DNA of 64,000 nt, taken from positions 62,001-126,000 of the forward strand of contig QHSL01000063.1 of NCBI GenBank assembly GCA_003220435.1, read 5' to 3'. The notes beneath the pieces were generated by a model. The model did not search any database. It saw only the letters and a program-made list of their open reading frames with translations, and was not told the origin of the DNA. Both the position numbers and the translations under genes were made by a program. Below are positions 32,378 through 41,219 of the stretch, piece by piece; position 1 is the first letter of the stretch, and the number at the start of each line of letters is the position of its first letter. The stretch is from Candidatus Rokuibacteriota bacterium (GTDB lineage Bacteria; Methylomirabilota; Methylomirabilia; Rokubacteriales; CSP1-6).

Positions 32378-34033
32378 ATGCCTCCGGCTCCTTCCGCGCT
32401 CGCGCCGAGGTGGGGTGCGGCCATTCGGGTGTGGATCGACCGCAACATTCTCGGGCTCGGGCGCGAGATGCGGCTCTCGTATCTGCCGCCTCTCATGGTC
32501 TACGTCGCGGCCGGTATCTCCGGGCTCACCGCCATCGTCGGCACGTTCTTCGTGAAGGAGCGGTTGGGGCTGTCGGCGGAGTTTCTCGCCGGGCTCGCCT
32601 TCTGGGCCGGGCTGCCGTGGGCGCTCAAGGTGCCGTTGGGCCACTTCGTGGATCTCGTCTGGCGCTGGAAGGCGACGATGGTGTTCGTCGGCGCCGGGCT
32701 GATCACCGCGAGCATCGCCGTCATGATCGGCCTGCTCGGCCACCCGGAGTCGATGCCGAAGATGCTGACCGTCGAGGCGTGGTACGTGCTCGCCACGCTG
32801 CTCGCGCCGATCGGCTACGTCGTGCAGGACGTCGTCGCCGACGCGATGACGGTCGAAGCGGTGCCGCGCGTTGACGCGGCCGGCCGGCCAGTCGACATGG
32901 CCGCGCGCAAGTCCATGAACACGACCGTGCAGACGCTGGGCCGGGTCGCGATCATTGGCGGCACCGTCCTCGTCTCGCTCGCCAACGTGTACCTGCTCCA
33001 CGGCGTGGCCGAGCTTCCCGAGGCCGAGAAGGCGCTCGCGTATCTGCGCGTCTACGAGCTGGCGCTGATCATTCCGGTCGTGTCGGTGCTGGGGGTCGGG
33101 CTCGGGCTCGCGCTGCGGTGGCGTGACACGCGCCGGCTCGTGGCCAGGGGCTTCGCACCGAGCGAGGCGCGCCGGATGCTGAACCCGCACGGCGAGCGTA
33201 CGCCGATCAACTGGTGGATTCTCGGCGGCGGCCTCGCGTTCGCCGTCGTCTCGATCGGGGTCGGCCTCGGCGACGTGGCCGGTGGTCAGGAGATGATCTT
33301 CGGCCTGTCGATGGCCGTTCTCATCTTCCTGATCTGGCGGATCACCCGCGAGCTCGAGCCGGAGGCTCGGCACGTGCTGGTGGGGACGGCGACGGTCGTG
33401 TTCGTCTTCCGCGCGGTACCCGGACCGGGCGCCGGCGTGACCTGGTGGGAGATCGATCACCTCGGGTTCGATCAGCAGTTCCTGGCCGAGCTGTCGCTGA
33501 TCGGCAGCGTCCTCACGCTGGCCGGGCTGTTCATCTTCCGTCGCTTCATGGCCGAGCGGTCGATCGCCTACGTCGTGGGCGCCCTGACCGTCGCGACGAC
33601 CGTGCTCTCGCTGCCGGTCCTCGGCATGTACTACGGGCTCCACGAGTGGACCGCGGCGCACACGCACGGCATCGTCGACGCCCGCGCGATCGCGCTCGTC
33701 GATACCGCGCTCGAGTCACCGCTGGGCCAGGTCTCGATGGTGCCGATGCTGGCGTGGATCGCGAACTCGGCCCCCGACCGGCTGAAGGCGACGTTCTTCG
33801 CGGTCATGGGATCGTTCGCGAACCTGTCGCTGGTGGCCGCGCAGCTCGGGACCAAGTACCTGAACCAGATCTCCACGGTCACGCGCGAGGTGCGCGACGC
33901 GACCGGCGCCGTCACGACACCCGCCGACTACAGCGAGCTCGGCGGGCTGCTGCTGACGGTGACCGTCATCGGCTTCGTCCTGCCGATGCTGTCAGTCCTG
34001 TTCGTCCGATTCACCCGATTCCGCAGCGCCTGA
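32378..34033 (+). CDS. folate/biopterin-transporter-like (BT1/MFS-fold) membrane protein
   Basis: 551 residues from MPPAPSALAPRWGAA, the first start before the homology (the 583-residue ORF starts in noncoding sequence). About 12-14 hydrophobic segments. The region GLSAEFLAGLAFWAGLPWALKVPLGHFVDL and GYVVQDVVADAMTVEAVPRVDAA resembles BT1-family folate carriers (KPLYGxxSD and QDVVxD-type blocks). Soluble loops near residues 160-175 and 490-515 interrupt the membrane part. Substrate unknown; the name is a family-level guess. Confidence 0.7.
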   Translation: MPPAPSALAPRWGAAIRVWIDRNILGLGREMRLSYLPPLMVYVAAGISGLTAIVGTFFVKERLGLSAEFLAGLAFWAGLPWALKVPLGHFVDLVWRWKATMVFVGAGLITASIAVMIGLLGHPESMPKMLTVEAWYVLATLLAPIGYVVQDVVADAMTVEAVPRVDAAGRPVDMAARKSMNTTVQTLGRVAIIGGTVLVSLANVYLLHGVAELPEAEKALAYLRVYELALIIPVVSVLGVGLGLALRWRDTRRLVARGFAPSEARRMLNPHGERTPINWWILGGGLAFAVVSIGVGLGDVAGGQEMIFGLSMAVLIFLIWRITRELEPEARHVLVGTATVVFVFRAVPGPGAGVTWWEIDHLGFDQQFLAELSLIGSVLTLAGLFIFRRFMAERSIAYVVGALTVATTVLSLPVLGMYYGLHEWTAAHTHGIVDARAIALVDTALESPLGQVSMVPMLAWIANSAPDRLKATFFAVMGSFANLSLVAAQLGTKYLNQISTVTREVRDATGAVTTPADYSELGGLLLTVTVIGFVLPMLSVLFVRFTRFRSA

Positions 34034-34054
34034 CCCGGCTGCTCCGCAGCCTGC

Positions 34055-34525
34055 CTACCGCGCGGGAAGAACAATGACAGCGGGATTCGTCTGGGCCACC
34101 TTGACGGACAGGCGCCACGGCGCCGGGCCGATCTGATCGATCGCGAAATAGAGGATCGTGTTGCCCTGCACCCGGGTCCCGGCGCCCATGGGAATGTTGA
34201 CGCCGACTCCGGTGCCGACGCCGACCCCGCCGCCGGTTGCGCCGCCGATGCCGATCCCGATACCGGAGCTGCTGCCGCCGGCCACCGGCGGCTGCTCGAT
34301 CGTCTGCGGCCGCACCGTCTTCTGATCGACCTTGACGATCTGGGCGTCCTCGAGGCGATAGCCGCTGGTGTCGATCTCGACGCGGAGCCGGTCGGCCAGC
34401 AGCGTGTAGTCGGCGGAGATCGCCGCGCCCGCCGGCGGCGACTCGGGCTTGTACGGAAGGGACACAGCGGTCGCGCATCCTCCGAGTGCGATCACGAGTG
34501 CCGCCAGCGAGAGTCGCGGTCTCAT
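34055..34525 (-). CDS. lipoprotein with glycine-valine-rich tract
   Basis: 156 residues. A lipobox, LGGC at about residues 14-17, follows a short hydrophobic signal, so the product is probably lipidated on the outer face of the inner membrane or the outer membrane. Residues about 85-120 are almost all G/V/I/T/S (GIGIGIGGATGGGVGVGTGV), a low-complexity region. The rest has alternating hydrophobic strands. The family is not recognised. It overlaps the 3' end of recQ by 4 nt (ATGA). Confidence 0.7.
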   Translation of the reverse strand: MRPRLSLAALVIALGGCATAVSLPYKPESPPAGAAISADYTLLADRLRVEIDTSGYRLEDAQIVKVDQKTVRPQTIEQPPVAGGSSSGIGIGIGGATGGGVGVGTGVGVNIPMGAGTRVQGNTILYFAIDQIGPAPWRLSVKVAQTNPAVIVLPAR

Positions 34526-36489
34526 CCCGTCCCTCCTATTCTACGTTTCACCCCTTCGGTCACTATCTTAAGCAGCCCGGCGCCGTAGCGCGCCGCCTTG
34601 TGCGGCCCAACACCGTGGGCGCGCTGGAGCTCGACGAGATCGCGCGGTCGCAGCATCGCGATGTCGCGCAGCGTGCGATCGCTGGCCACGATGAAGGGCG
34701 CCACCCGCTCGGCCCGCGCCACTTCGAGCCGGTGGCGCCGGAGCGCCTCGAACAGCGCCAGCCCCTCCGCGTCGAGCTCGGCCGGCTCGTGGCGTACGAC
34801 GCGCCCCGGCGCCCGATCGAGCAGCAGCTCGGGGGCCGGAGCGGTGGCTCGCCCCACGGCGGCGGCTCGAAGCGTGCCCGGCGCCGGCTTCTCGTGCCGG
34901 GCCACGGGCGGCAGGAGCAGGCGCGCCGGGCGCTCGCCCTTCATCACGGCGCGGCCGTCGTCGGTCAGCGTGACGACGGGCCGGTCGAGACCGGCGAAGC
35001 TGACCCAGCCGGCCGACACGCACCGGCGCAGCAGCGCGGTCAGCCACGGCGCCCCATGTTCCCTGAGGTTGCCGAAGGTGCGGACCTTTGTGAGCCCGGC
35101 GCGCTCGAGCCGCTCGTCGGCGTCGCCGTGGACGAGCTTGACGGCGGTCTGAAGCCCGAAGCGTCCGTCGACGCGCGCCACGCCGGAAAGCGCCTTGCGG
35201 ACGATCAACGTCACCCGCTCGGGGTCTCCCGTCTCCGGCTCTCCCTCCAGGGCCCGACAGACGTCGCAGCGGCCGCAGCCCGCGAGCGTCTCCGCCTCGT
35301 CGCCGAAGTAGCGCAGGATCGCGTCGTGGCGGCAGCTGCCGCCCTCGGCCCAGCGAATCAATTCGAGGAACATGCTCCACTTGTGCTCGACCACGGCGGG
35401 GTCGGCCGCCCCGTCCCCGGTGCTGTGCTCGAGCAGCGCCCGGCGCAGCGGCAGGTCGCGGGCGCTCACGAGGAGGAGTCCGAGCGCCGGGGCTCCGTCG
35501 CGACCGGCCCGCCCGACCTCCTGGTAGTACGCCTCGATCGATCCTGGCGGACCCAGGTGGATGACCGCGCGGACGTCCGGCCGGTCGATGCCCATGCCGA
35601 ACGCGTTCGTGGCCACGACCACCTCGAGCGCGCCGGCCGCGAAGTCGCCCTGCACGGCCTCGCGCGTCTTGCCGTCGAGGCCCGCGTGGTAGGCGCGAGC
35701 GCGCCAGCCCCGTTCGCTCAGCCGCTCGCTCTCGTCGTCGGCCCCCTTGCGTGTGGGCGCGTACACGATCGCCGTGCCGCGCTTTCGCCCCGGGCCCTCG
35801 AGCGCCTCCGCCAGTGCGCCGTCGACCAGGCCCGCCCGCTCGCGGCGGCCGCCGATCTCCGCGGCACGCAGCGCGAGGTTGGGGCGCGCAAATCCGTGAA
35901 TGATCTGCGGCGTGTCGGACGGCAGGCCGAGCCTCGCCAGGATCTCGTCGCGCACGATCGGCGTTGCGGTCGCGGTGCAGGCGAGCACGCGCGCGCCCGG
36001 CAGGGCGCCCAGGAGTGCCCCGATCTCGAGATATTCGGGGCGGAAGTCGTGGCCCCACTCACTGATGCAGTGGGCTTCGTCGATCGCCACCAGGGGGCAG
36101 TCGAGCGCGTGGATCAGCGAGCGGAAGCCGGGGAACGCGAGCCGTTCGGGCGCCACGTAGACGAGCGCCAGCTCACGCCTGGCCATCCGGGCCATGCGGC
36201 GACGCATCTCGGCCGCGTCGAGCGTCGCGGCGAGATAGGTCGCGCGGACGGCGCGAGCTTCGAGCGCCTGGACCTGGTCGGCCATCAGTGCCACCAGCGG
36301 CGAGACGACCAGGGTCGTGCCCGAGAGAATCGTGGCGGGAAGCTGATAGCTCAGGCTCTTGCCGCCGCCGGTCGGCGCCACCAGCAAGAGCCGCCCGTGA
36401 GCGAGCAGCGTCTCGATGGCTTCGCGCTGGCCGGGACGGAACGCGACGTGGCCCAGACGCGCGAGGGCGGCGTTGAGGTCCGCCGCCAC
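34522..36489 (-). CDS. recQ: RecQ-family ATP-dependent DNA helicase
   Basis: 655 residues from the GTG at 36489, which shares one base with the DUF885 stop (TAGTG). Motifs in order: Walker A APTGGGKS at 38-45, VVSPLVALMADQV, DEAHCISEWGHDFRPEY (the DEAH box), CTATATP, the C-terminal helicase motifs VATNAFGMGIDRPDVRAVIH and GRAGRDG, the zinc-binding region (CRHDAILRYFGDEAE, GCGRCDVC) and a C-terminal HRDC domain around FEALRRHRLEVARAERVAPFIVASDRTL. It acts in recombination and replication-fork repair. The 978-residue ORF start reads back into the DUF885 gene. Confidence 0.95.
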   Translation of the reverse strand: MAADLNAALARLGHVAFRPGQREAIETLLAHGRLLLVAPTGGGKSLSYQLPATILSGTTLVVSPLVALMADQVQALEARAVRATYLAATLDAAEMRRRMARMARRELALVYVAPERLAFPGFRSLIHALDCPLVAIDEAHCISEWGHDFRPEYLEIGALLGALPGARVLACTATATPIVRDEILARLGLPSDTPQIIHGFARPNLALRAAEIGGRRERAGLVDGALAEALEGPGRKRGTAIVYAPTRKGADDESERLSERGWRARAYHAGLDGKTREAVQGDFAAGALEVVVATNAFGMGIDRPDVRAVIHLGPPGSIEAYYQEVGRAGRDGAPALGLLLVSARDLPLRRALLEHSTGDGAADPAVVEHKWSMFLELIRWAEGGSCRHDAILRYFGDEAETLAGCGRCDVCRALEGEPETGDPERVTLIVRKALSGVARVDGRFGLQTAVKLVHGDADERLERAGLTKVRTFGNLREHGAPWLTALLRRCVSAGWVSFAGLDRPVVTLTDDGRAVMKGERPARLLLPPVARHEKPAPGTLRAAAVGRATAPAPELLLDRAPGRVVRHEPAELDAEGLALFEALRRHRLEVARAERVAPFIVASDRTLRDIAMLRPRDLVELQRAHGVGPHKAARYGAGLLKIVTEGVKRRIGGTG

Positions 36490-38228
36490 TAGAGGTTGCG
36501 CCGCTGCGCCGCGATCCAGCGGTCCATCTTCGCCTCGAGGATGCTCAGCGGCATCGCCCCGTCCTTGAGGACCTCGTCGTGGAACGCGCGCACGTCGAAC
36601 GAGGCGCCCAGCGCCGTTTCCGCCTTCGTGCGCAGCTCCCGGATCTTCAGGTGACCGATGTGATAGCCGAGCGCCTGCCCGGGCCACACCATGTAGCGCT
36701 CCACTTCGCGCTCCGCGTTCTCGCGCCGTCCGCCGAGGAAGTCGATGGCCTGTTGCCGCGTCCACCCCTTCTCGTGCAGCCCGACGTCGACGACCAGGCG
36801 CGCGGCGCGGAACCACTGGCCGCCGAGCGCGTCGAGCCGATCGCGGCGGGTCTGATACGCCCCGAGCTCGCCGCCGAGACTTTCCGCGTAGAGCCCCCAG
36901 CCCTCGCCGAACGCGACGTACCAGGCGAACCGTCGAAACGCGGGCAGCGTGCGGTTCTCGCGCTGGAGCATCAGCTGGAAATGGTGGCCCGGGACCGCCT
37001 CGTGGAGAAAGAGGCTGCGGCTGACCCGCGCGCTGCCGCCGGCGCGGAGCTCGGAGGTGTTCAAGTAGAAGACGCCGTGCCGCGTGCCGTCGACCGAGCC
37101 CGCCTGGTAGCTCGACGGCATCGAGCGATCGCGAAACGCCTCGATCGGGCGGACCTCGAATCCGGCTCGCGGGAAGCGGCCGAACAGCTTCGGCAGCGCC
37201 GCCTCCACCGAGGTCCGGAGCTCCGCATACCCGCGCAGCAGCGCCTCGACGTCGCGATAGACGACCGGTTCCGGATCCCGATGGGCGGCGATCTCGGCGC
37301 GCAGCGCGTCCATCTCCCTCTGGAGGCGATTCACATCGCGCCGGCCGAGCTCGAAGATCTCGTCGGAGCTCAGGCTGGTCGTCGTCGACATCCGGACCGC
37401 GTGGCGGTACAGGTCGCGGCCGCCGGGCAGGGCGCCGAGGCCATGGGACGACCGGCACTGCGGCAGGTACTCGTCCTGGATGAAGGCGCGCAGCTTGCGA
37501 TACGTCGGCACGATCTTGTGCTCGATGGCGTCCACGTACCGCGCGGTCAGGCGCTGTCGGGTGCCTTCGTCGAAGGGGCTCGGGAAATTCTTCAGGGGCT
37601 CATAGAACGCGCTGGCCCGCGGGTCCTCGACGATCTGCGCGTCGAGCTGCGGCACCACCTTGAGCATCGCGTCGCGCGGCTGCGTCAGGCCCCGCGCCAT
37701 CCCCGTACGCATGTTCGCGATCGCCGTCTCCACCCAGACCACGAAGCCGTCGATCCGCCCGAGGAAGTCCTCGTAATTTTGAACCGTCCTGAACGGGTGG
37801 GCGCCCCGACCCATGCCGAGGACGGGAAACCGGATGGGCCAGCTGCCCACCTGGTTGACCGGCAACAGATGCCACGGGAGGTCGAGGTCCTCGACGCAGG
37901 TGTCGAGCCGATGCTCGAAGATGTCGCGGGTGAGCAGCTCCTGCTCGTTCAGCGCCGAGCGATCGACGCGCCGCAGATCCCGGCGGTAGCGCTCGCACAG
38001 CGCCCGGAGCCCGGCCCGGTATTCCGTGCCGATGTCGTTGGCGAGCACCCGGTCGTACTGGCGGAGCCCGGCCTCGCTGGCCGTGAGCGGGTAGTAGGGC
38101 GTCACCTCGCGATCGTAGGACCGGACGAGCTCGGCCAGCGACACGGTCGGCTCGGCCGCTCGTCGTGCACACGCGTCGGACGCGATCGCGAACGAGAGCA
38201 CGATCGCGAGGGGGAGAAGTCTCCTCAC
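36489..38228 (-). CDS. DUF885 family secreted metallopeptidase-like protein
   Basis: 579 residues. The signal MRRLLPLAIVLSFAIASDACARRA has a cysteine in a lipobox-like SDAC. The conserved DUF885 metal motif HEAVPGHHFQLM is at about residues 404-415, with an upstream RAGGSARVSRSLFL and downstream RNRTLPAFRRFAWYVAFGEGWGLYAESLGGE. Members are predicted zinc peptidases of unknown substrate. It is the first gene of the minus-strand unit with recQ (1-nt overlap). Confidence 0.9.
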   Translation of the reverse strand: MRRLLPLAIVLSFAIASDACARRAAEPTVSLAELVRSYDREVTPYYPLTASEAGLRQYDRVLANDIGTEYRAGLRALCERYRRDLRRVDRSALNEQELLTRDIFEHRLDTCVEDLDLPWHLLPVNQVGSWPIRFPVLGMGRGAHPFRTVQNYEDFLGRIDGFVVWVETAIANMRTGMARGLTQPRDAMLKVVPQLDAQIVEDPRASAFYEPLKNFPSPFDEGTRQRLTARYVDAIEHKIVPTYRKLRAFIQDEYLPQCRSSHGLGALPGGRDLYRHAVRMSTTTSLSSDEIFELGRRDVNRLQREMDALRAEIAAHRDPEPVVYRDVEALLRGYAELRTSVEAALPKLFGRFPRAGFEVRPIEAFRDRSMPSSYQAGSVDGTRHGVFYLNTSELRAGGSARVSRSLFLHEAVPGHHFQLMLQRENRTLPAFRRFAWYVAFGEGWGLYAESLGGELGAYQTRRDRLDALGGQWFRAARLVVDVGLHEKGWTRQQAIDFLGGRRENAEREVERYMVWPGQALGYHIGHLKIRELRTKAETALGASFDVRAFHDEVLKDGAMPLSILEAKMDRWIAAQRRNL

Positions 38229-38304
38229 TCGTCACCCGTCATCCGTGTGATATAGCAGACAGCACGCGTCACCGACACGGCGTCTACGAGGGTATCGAAA
38301 GCCG

Positions 38305-39222
38305 ATGAAGCTGGATATCAGATTCGGTGGGTACCAGGAGCCCGCGTCGATCCACAACCGCGCGGCCGCGCGCTTCGGCGAGCTGCTCACGCGGGCGCTC
38401 GGGGAGCGCGTCGGCTTCCAGCTGATCGGCAGCGTCCTGAAGCTCGGCCGGCCGTCCGGCGATCTGGTGCCGATGGTCGAGCGCGGAGAGCTGTCGTTCT
38501 GCTACATGTCCACCGTTCGCTTCTCGCGGGCCGCGCCGGACTTGCAGCTGCTCGAGCTGCCGTTCGTCGTGGCGGATCGCCGCACCGCGTTCCGGGCGCT
38601 CGACGGCGAATACGGCGAGAGCGCCGGGCGGCTCGTCGCGGAGCGGACGGCGTGCCGGCTCCTCGGATACTGGGACAACGGCTTCCGGCACCGGTCGAAC
38701 CGGGTGGGGCCGATCCGCCGGCCCGAGGACTGCCGCGGCCTCCGCATTCGCACGCAGATGAGCGACCTCCACGGCGAGGTCTTCCGCGCGCTGGGCTTCG
38801 AGCCCATTGCCTCGGACGTCAAGGAGTTCGTGGAGCAGATCGCCGGCGATCGCTTCCAGGCACAGGACAACCCGCTCACCAACATCTACAACTTCGGGGT
38901 CCACCGCCATCATCGCTATATCACGCTCACGGGCCATTTCTGGGGCGCGTCCGCACTCGTGTGCAACGCGGCCCACTACCGGAGCTGGCCCGCGGAGGTG
39001 CGGGCGGCCGTCGACGCCGCGGCACGCGAGGCGACCGCCTACCAGCGTCAGCTGGCGGCGGCGGAGGACGCCGAGATCATGGCGAAGCTCGATCCCGCGG
39101 CGAACGACGTGCTACGGCTTACCGACAGCGAGCGCGAGGCGTTCATGCGCGCGGTGCAACCGGTCGTGGAGAAGTATCGCAGCCAGCTCGACGCCAGGCT
39201 GTTCGCGTACCTCGAGGCGTGA
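38305..39222 (+). CDS. TRAP-type (DctP-family) solute-binding protein lacking a signal peptide
   Basis: 305 residues. DctP hallmarks: the ligand strand FRHRSNRVGPIRRPEDCRGLRIRTQMSDLHGEVFRALGFEPI with the conserved arginines, QAQDNPLTNIYNFGVHRHHRYITLTGHF and SWPAEVRAAVDAAAREATAYQR. The protein starts MKLDIRFGGYQEPAS right at the mature domain; there is no upstream start in frame before a stop, so no export signal. No TRAP permease (DctQ/DctM) genes are nearby. It may bind its ligand in the cytosol or work as an intracellular sensor. Confidence 0.85.
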   Translation: MKLDIRFGGYQEPASIHNRAAARFGELLTRALGERVGFQLIGSVLKLGRPSGDLVPMVERGELSFCYMSTVRFSRAAPDLQLLELPFVVADRRTAFRALDGEYGESAGRLVAERTACRLLGYWDNGFRHRSNRVGPIRRPEDCRGLRIRTQMSDLHGEVFRALGFEPIASDVKEFVEQIAGDRFQAQDNPLTNIYNFGVHRHHRYITLTGHFWGASALVCNAAHYRSWPAEVRAAVDAAAREATAYQRQLAAAEDAEIMAKLDPAANDVLRLTDSEREAFMRAVQPVVEKYRSQLDARLFAYLEA

Positions 39223-39231
39223 CGAAGGGGA

Positions 39232-39378
39232 CTAGCGAAGCGCGGAGTCGCTGGGACCGCGAACGATGAAGTGCTTCTGCGCCGTCGGCATCTCGACTTC
39301 GATGGGTTTCGCGTTGATCGAGGCGCATCCGACGAGCAGGAGGAGAGCACCGAGCGCGATGTATCTGAGAGCCGCCAT
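39232..39378 (-). CDS. 48-residue lipoprotein (too short for the ORF track)
   Basis: Frame MAALRYIALGALLLLVGCASINAKPIEVEMPTAQKHFIVRGPSDSALR. A hydrophobic signal ends in the lipobox LVGC followed by AS, so it is a predicted lipoprotein with a mature part of about 30 residues. A GGAGG ribosome site precedes the ATG. It is convergent with the TRAP-like gene, whose stop lies 10 bp away. Function unknown; small lipoproteins like this may be outer-membrane or lysis-type proteins. Confidence 0.65.
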   Translation of the reverse strand: MAALRYIALGALLLLVGCASINAKPIEVEMPTAQKHFIVRGPSDSALR

Positions 39379-39467
39379 GTTTCCTCCGGCCACTCGAAGT
39401 GTGGCTGGGAGGATACGGGGTGGCTACTCTCGTGTCAATGGCGGATCGGTATCAGTGGCGGTTTTTC

Positions 39468-39490
39468 GCCGTGCGAAAATTTTTCACGGC
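39468..39490. promoter_or_regulatory. near-perfect 23-bp palindrome in an A/T-rich patch
   Basis: GCCGTGCGAAAATTTTTCACGGC: arms GCCGTG/CACGGC with GAAAA/TTTTC inside, one base out of register. It stands 90 bp upstream of the small lipoprotein in otherwise high-GC sequence; an operator-like site. Confidence 0.45.
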
Positions 39491-39555
39491 TCGCGCATAT
39501 GCGGAACGCGTGGATATCCGGACGCGCGCCCATGCTGGTGACCCACAAACAGCAA

Positions 39556-39580
39556 CGGCGCGGGCCGAGCCCGCGCCGTC
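39556..39580 (-). terminator. rho-independent-like terminator of the small exported protein gene
   Basis: ACGGCGCGGGC CGA GCCCGCGCCGT is a perfect 11-bp stem with a 3-nt loop; on the minus strand it is followed by TTGCTGTTTGTG. It lies 24 bp after the stop at 39604. Confidence 0.7.
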
Positions 39581-39603
39581 ATCGGTGAAATCGGATTCCG
39601 CGA

Positions 39604-39945
39604 CTAGTCGGCGGCGCCGCCGTCACCCGGCGACTGGATCTCGCTGCTGCGATCGGGGAACTTCGCGAAGTTGAGGTTCAGCGGCTGCTTGTTGTACATG
39701 GCCTTGCCGTCCTCGAAGGTGACCTGGCTGGCCGGGTACTGGGGCTGCGACGCGACGCTCTGAGACTGGATGCCCGAGGCCTGTCCGGCGACCTGCGGGT
39801 CGGACTGCGCCGCCGGGCACGGGCCGAAGTTGGTACCTTCAGCACCGTACGAGCCACCGCACCAGGCCCCGACCGGCGCCTGCGCGAAGGCCGGAACGGC
39901 CAACGCAACCACCGCCAACAGCGCTACGACTCCCGTCCACTTCAT
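39604..39945 (-). CDS. small exported protein of unknown function
   Basis: 113 residues from MKWTGVVALLAVVALAVPAFAQAP, with GGAGAGGG upstream; the 142-residue ORF start adds a non-signal extension and is rejected. Signal peptidase site AFA-Q at about residue 22. The mature part is rich in G, S, Q and A (GASYGAEGTNFGPCPAAQSDPQVAGQASGIQSQ) with two cysteines (CGG and GPCP), then VTFEDGKAMYNKQPLNLNFAKFPDRSSE. No family recognised. A strong terminator follows. Confidence 0.75.
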   Translation of the reverse strand: MKWTGVVALLAVVALAVPAFAQAPVGAWCGGSYGAEGTNFGPCPAAQSDPQVAGQASGIQSQSVASQPQYPASQVTFEDGKAMYNKQPLNLNFAKFPDRSSEIQSPGDGGAAD

Positions 39946-40235
39946 TTGCCCTCTCCGTTCGTTGAGATTCACTGCACCAACTTCAGCCCACCCAAACATC
40001 CGGAATACTTGGCCGGCTTCGGTGCAACGCATGTGCCAGGGACTGCTCCCCGGGGCCGAATGTCGCTGCGATGTGGACTTAGCCCTTGAATGGGCGTCGA
40101 ACCGCGTGAGGTGAAGAGCTCTTATTGCCGGAAAGTGGTATCGCCCGTGCCGCCTTGACAGGGCAGGTGTCTTGACACCAGGCCCGGCCTGGAGCAGCCT
40201 CGCGTGAGATCGGAACTCGAGACGGGAGACAGGCG
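39946..40235. other. divergent intergenic region with two adjoining palindromes
   Basis: Between the small exported protein and E1-alpha. It has two TTGACA copies (40155 and 40172) and the palindromes GGTGTC-TT-GACACC (40166-40179) and CCAGGC-CCG-GCCTGG (40178-40192), which share two bases. No clear -10 is seen at 16-18 bp from either TTGACA. No small gene detected. Confidence 0.55.
40166..40192 (+). promoter_or_regulatory. tandem palindromic operator candidate upstream of E1-alpha
   Basis: GGTGTCTTGACACC is a perfect 6-bp inverted repeat with TT centre, immediately followed by CCAGGCCCGGCCTGG. It ends 43 bp before the ATG at 40236 and overlaps one TTGACA. Confidence 0.45.
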
Positions 40236-41219
40236 ATGACGATGGGCGCGATCGAGCCGCGGATGGAGCTGGAGCAGAACCTTCACATGTATCGCCAGAT
40301 GGCGAAGATTCGCGCCTTCGACGAGCAGGTGAACGAGCTCTACAAGAGCGCGAAGATGCCGGGCCTCGCTCATCTATATATCGGCGAGGAGGCGGTGGCG
40401 GTCGGCGTCTGCGAAGCGCTCCGCCGCGACGACTTCATCACGAGCACGCATCGCGGCCACGGCCACTGCCTGGCCAAGGGCGCGTCGGTCAACCGGATGT
40501 TCGCCGAGCTGCTCGGCAAGGAGCCGGGCTATTGCCGCGGCAAGGGCGGCTCGATGCACATCGCCGATCCCGACACCGGCAACCTCGGCGCCAACGCCAT
40601 CGTCGGCGGCTCCGCCGGCATCGCCACCGGCGCGGCGCTATCCGCGAAGATGCGCGGCAGCGGTCAGGTCGCCGCGTGCTTCTTCGGCGACGGTGCCTTG
40701 GGCCAGGGGCTGCTCTACGAGACCATGAACATGGCGGCGCTGTGGAAGCTGCCGGTCATCTACGTGTGCGAGAACAACCTCTACGGCGAGTACACGCCGT
40801 GCGGCGACACCATTGCCGGCGAGATCCTGGCGCGCGCGCGAGCGTTCGGCATCCTCGCCGAGAGCGTCGACGGCCAGGACGTGCAGGCGGTCAATGCGAC
40901 GATGCGCCGGCTGGTCGAGCGCGCGCGCCGCGGCGAGGGGCCGGCGTTCCTCGAGTGCAAGACCTACCGTTACTACGGTCACCACGTCGGCGACGTCAAC
41001 CGCGAGTACCGCACGCGCGAGGAAGAGCGCGAGTGGATGACGACCCACGATCCGCTCCAGACCCTGGCCGGGCGGCTCACCGAGCAGGGGCTGGCCGACG
41101 CGAGCGTCTTCGAGCGCATCGGCAACGACGTGAAGGCGGAGGTCGACACCGGCGTGCAGTACGCGCTGGCCGCGCCCTATCCGGCCGCGAGCCAGGTGGA
41201 CGAGGACGTCTACGCGTGA
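40236..41219 (+). CDS. thiamine-diphosphate-dependent dehydrogenase E1 component, alpha subunit
   Basis: 327 residues. E1-alpha features: YRQMAKIRAFDEQV, GLAHLYIGEEAVAVGVCEALRRDDFITSTHRGHGHCLAKGA, the thiamine-diphosphate motif GDGALGQGLLYETMNMAALWKLPVIYVCENN at about 151-181, and the phosphorylation-loop region TYRYYGHHVGD. This is the acetoin/pyruvate dehydrogenase group. The start ACG ATG (GAGACAGGCG ATG) has a weak ribosome site. It is coupled by a GTGA overlap to an alpha/beta hydrolase, whereas its partner E1-beta lies 15 kb downstream. Confidence 0.93.
   Translation: MTMGAIEPRMELEQNLHMYRQMAKIRAFDEQVNELYKSAKMPGLAHLYIGEEAVAVGVCEALRRDDFITSTHRGHGHCLAKGASVNRMFAELLGKEPGYCRGKGGSMHIADPDTGNLGANAIVGGSAGIATGAALSAKMRGSGQVAACFFGDGALGQGLLYETMNMAALWKLPVIYVCENNLYGEYTPCGDTIAGEILARARAFGILAESVDGQDVQAVNATMRRLVERARRGEGPAFLECKTYRYYGHHVGDVNREYRTREEEREWMTTHDPLQTLAGRLTEQGLADASVFERIGNDVKAEVDTGVQYALAAPYPAASQVDEDVYA

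Noticed and set aside
34522-37458. 978-residue recQ ORF including a large N-terminal region
   Set aside because: The first 320 residues are the opposite-frame reading of the DUF885 gene; RecQ motifs start after the GTG at 36489.
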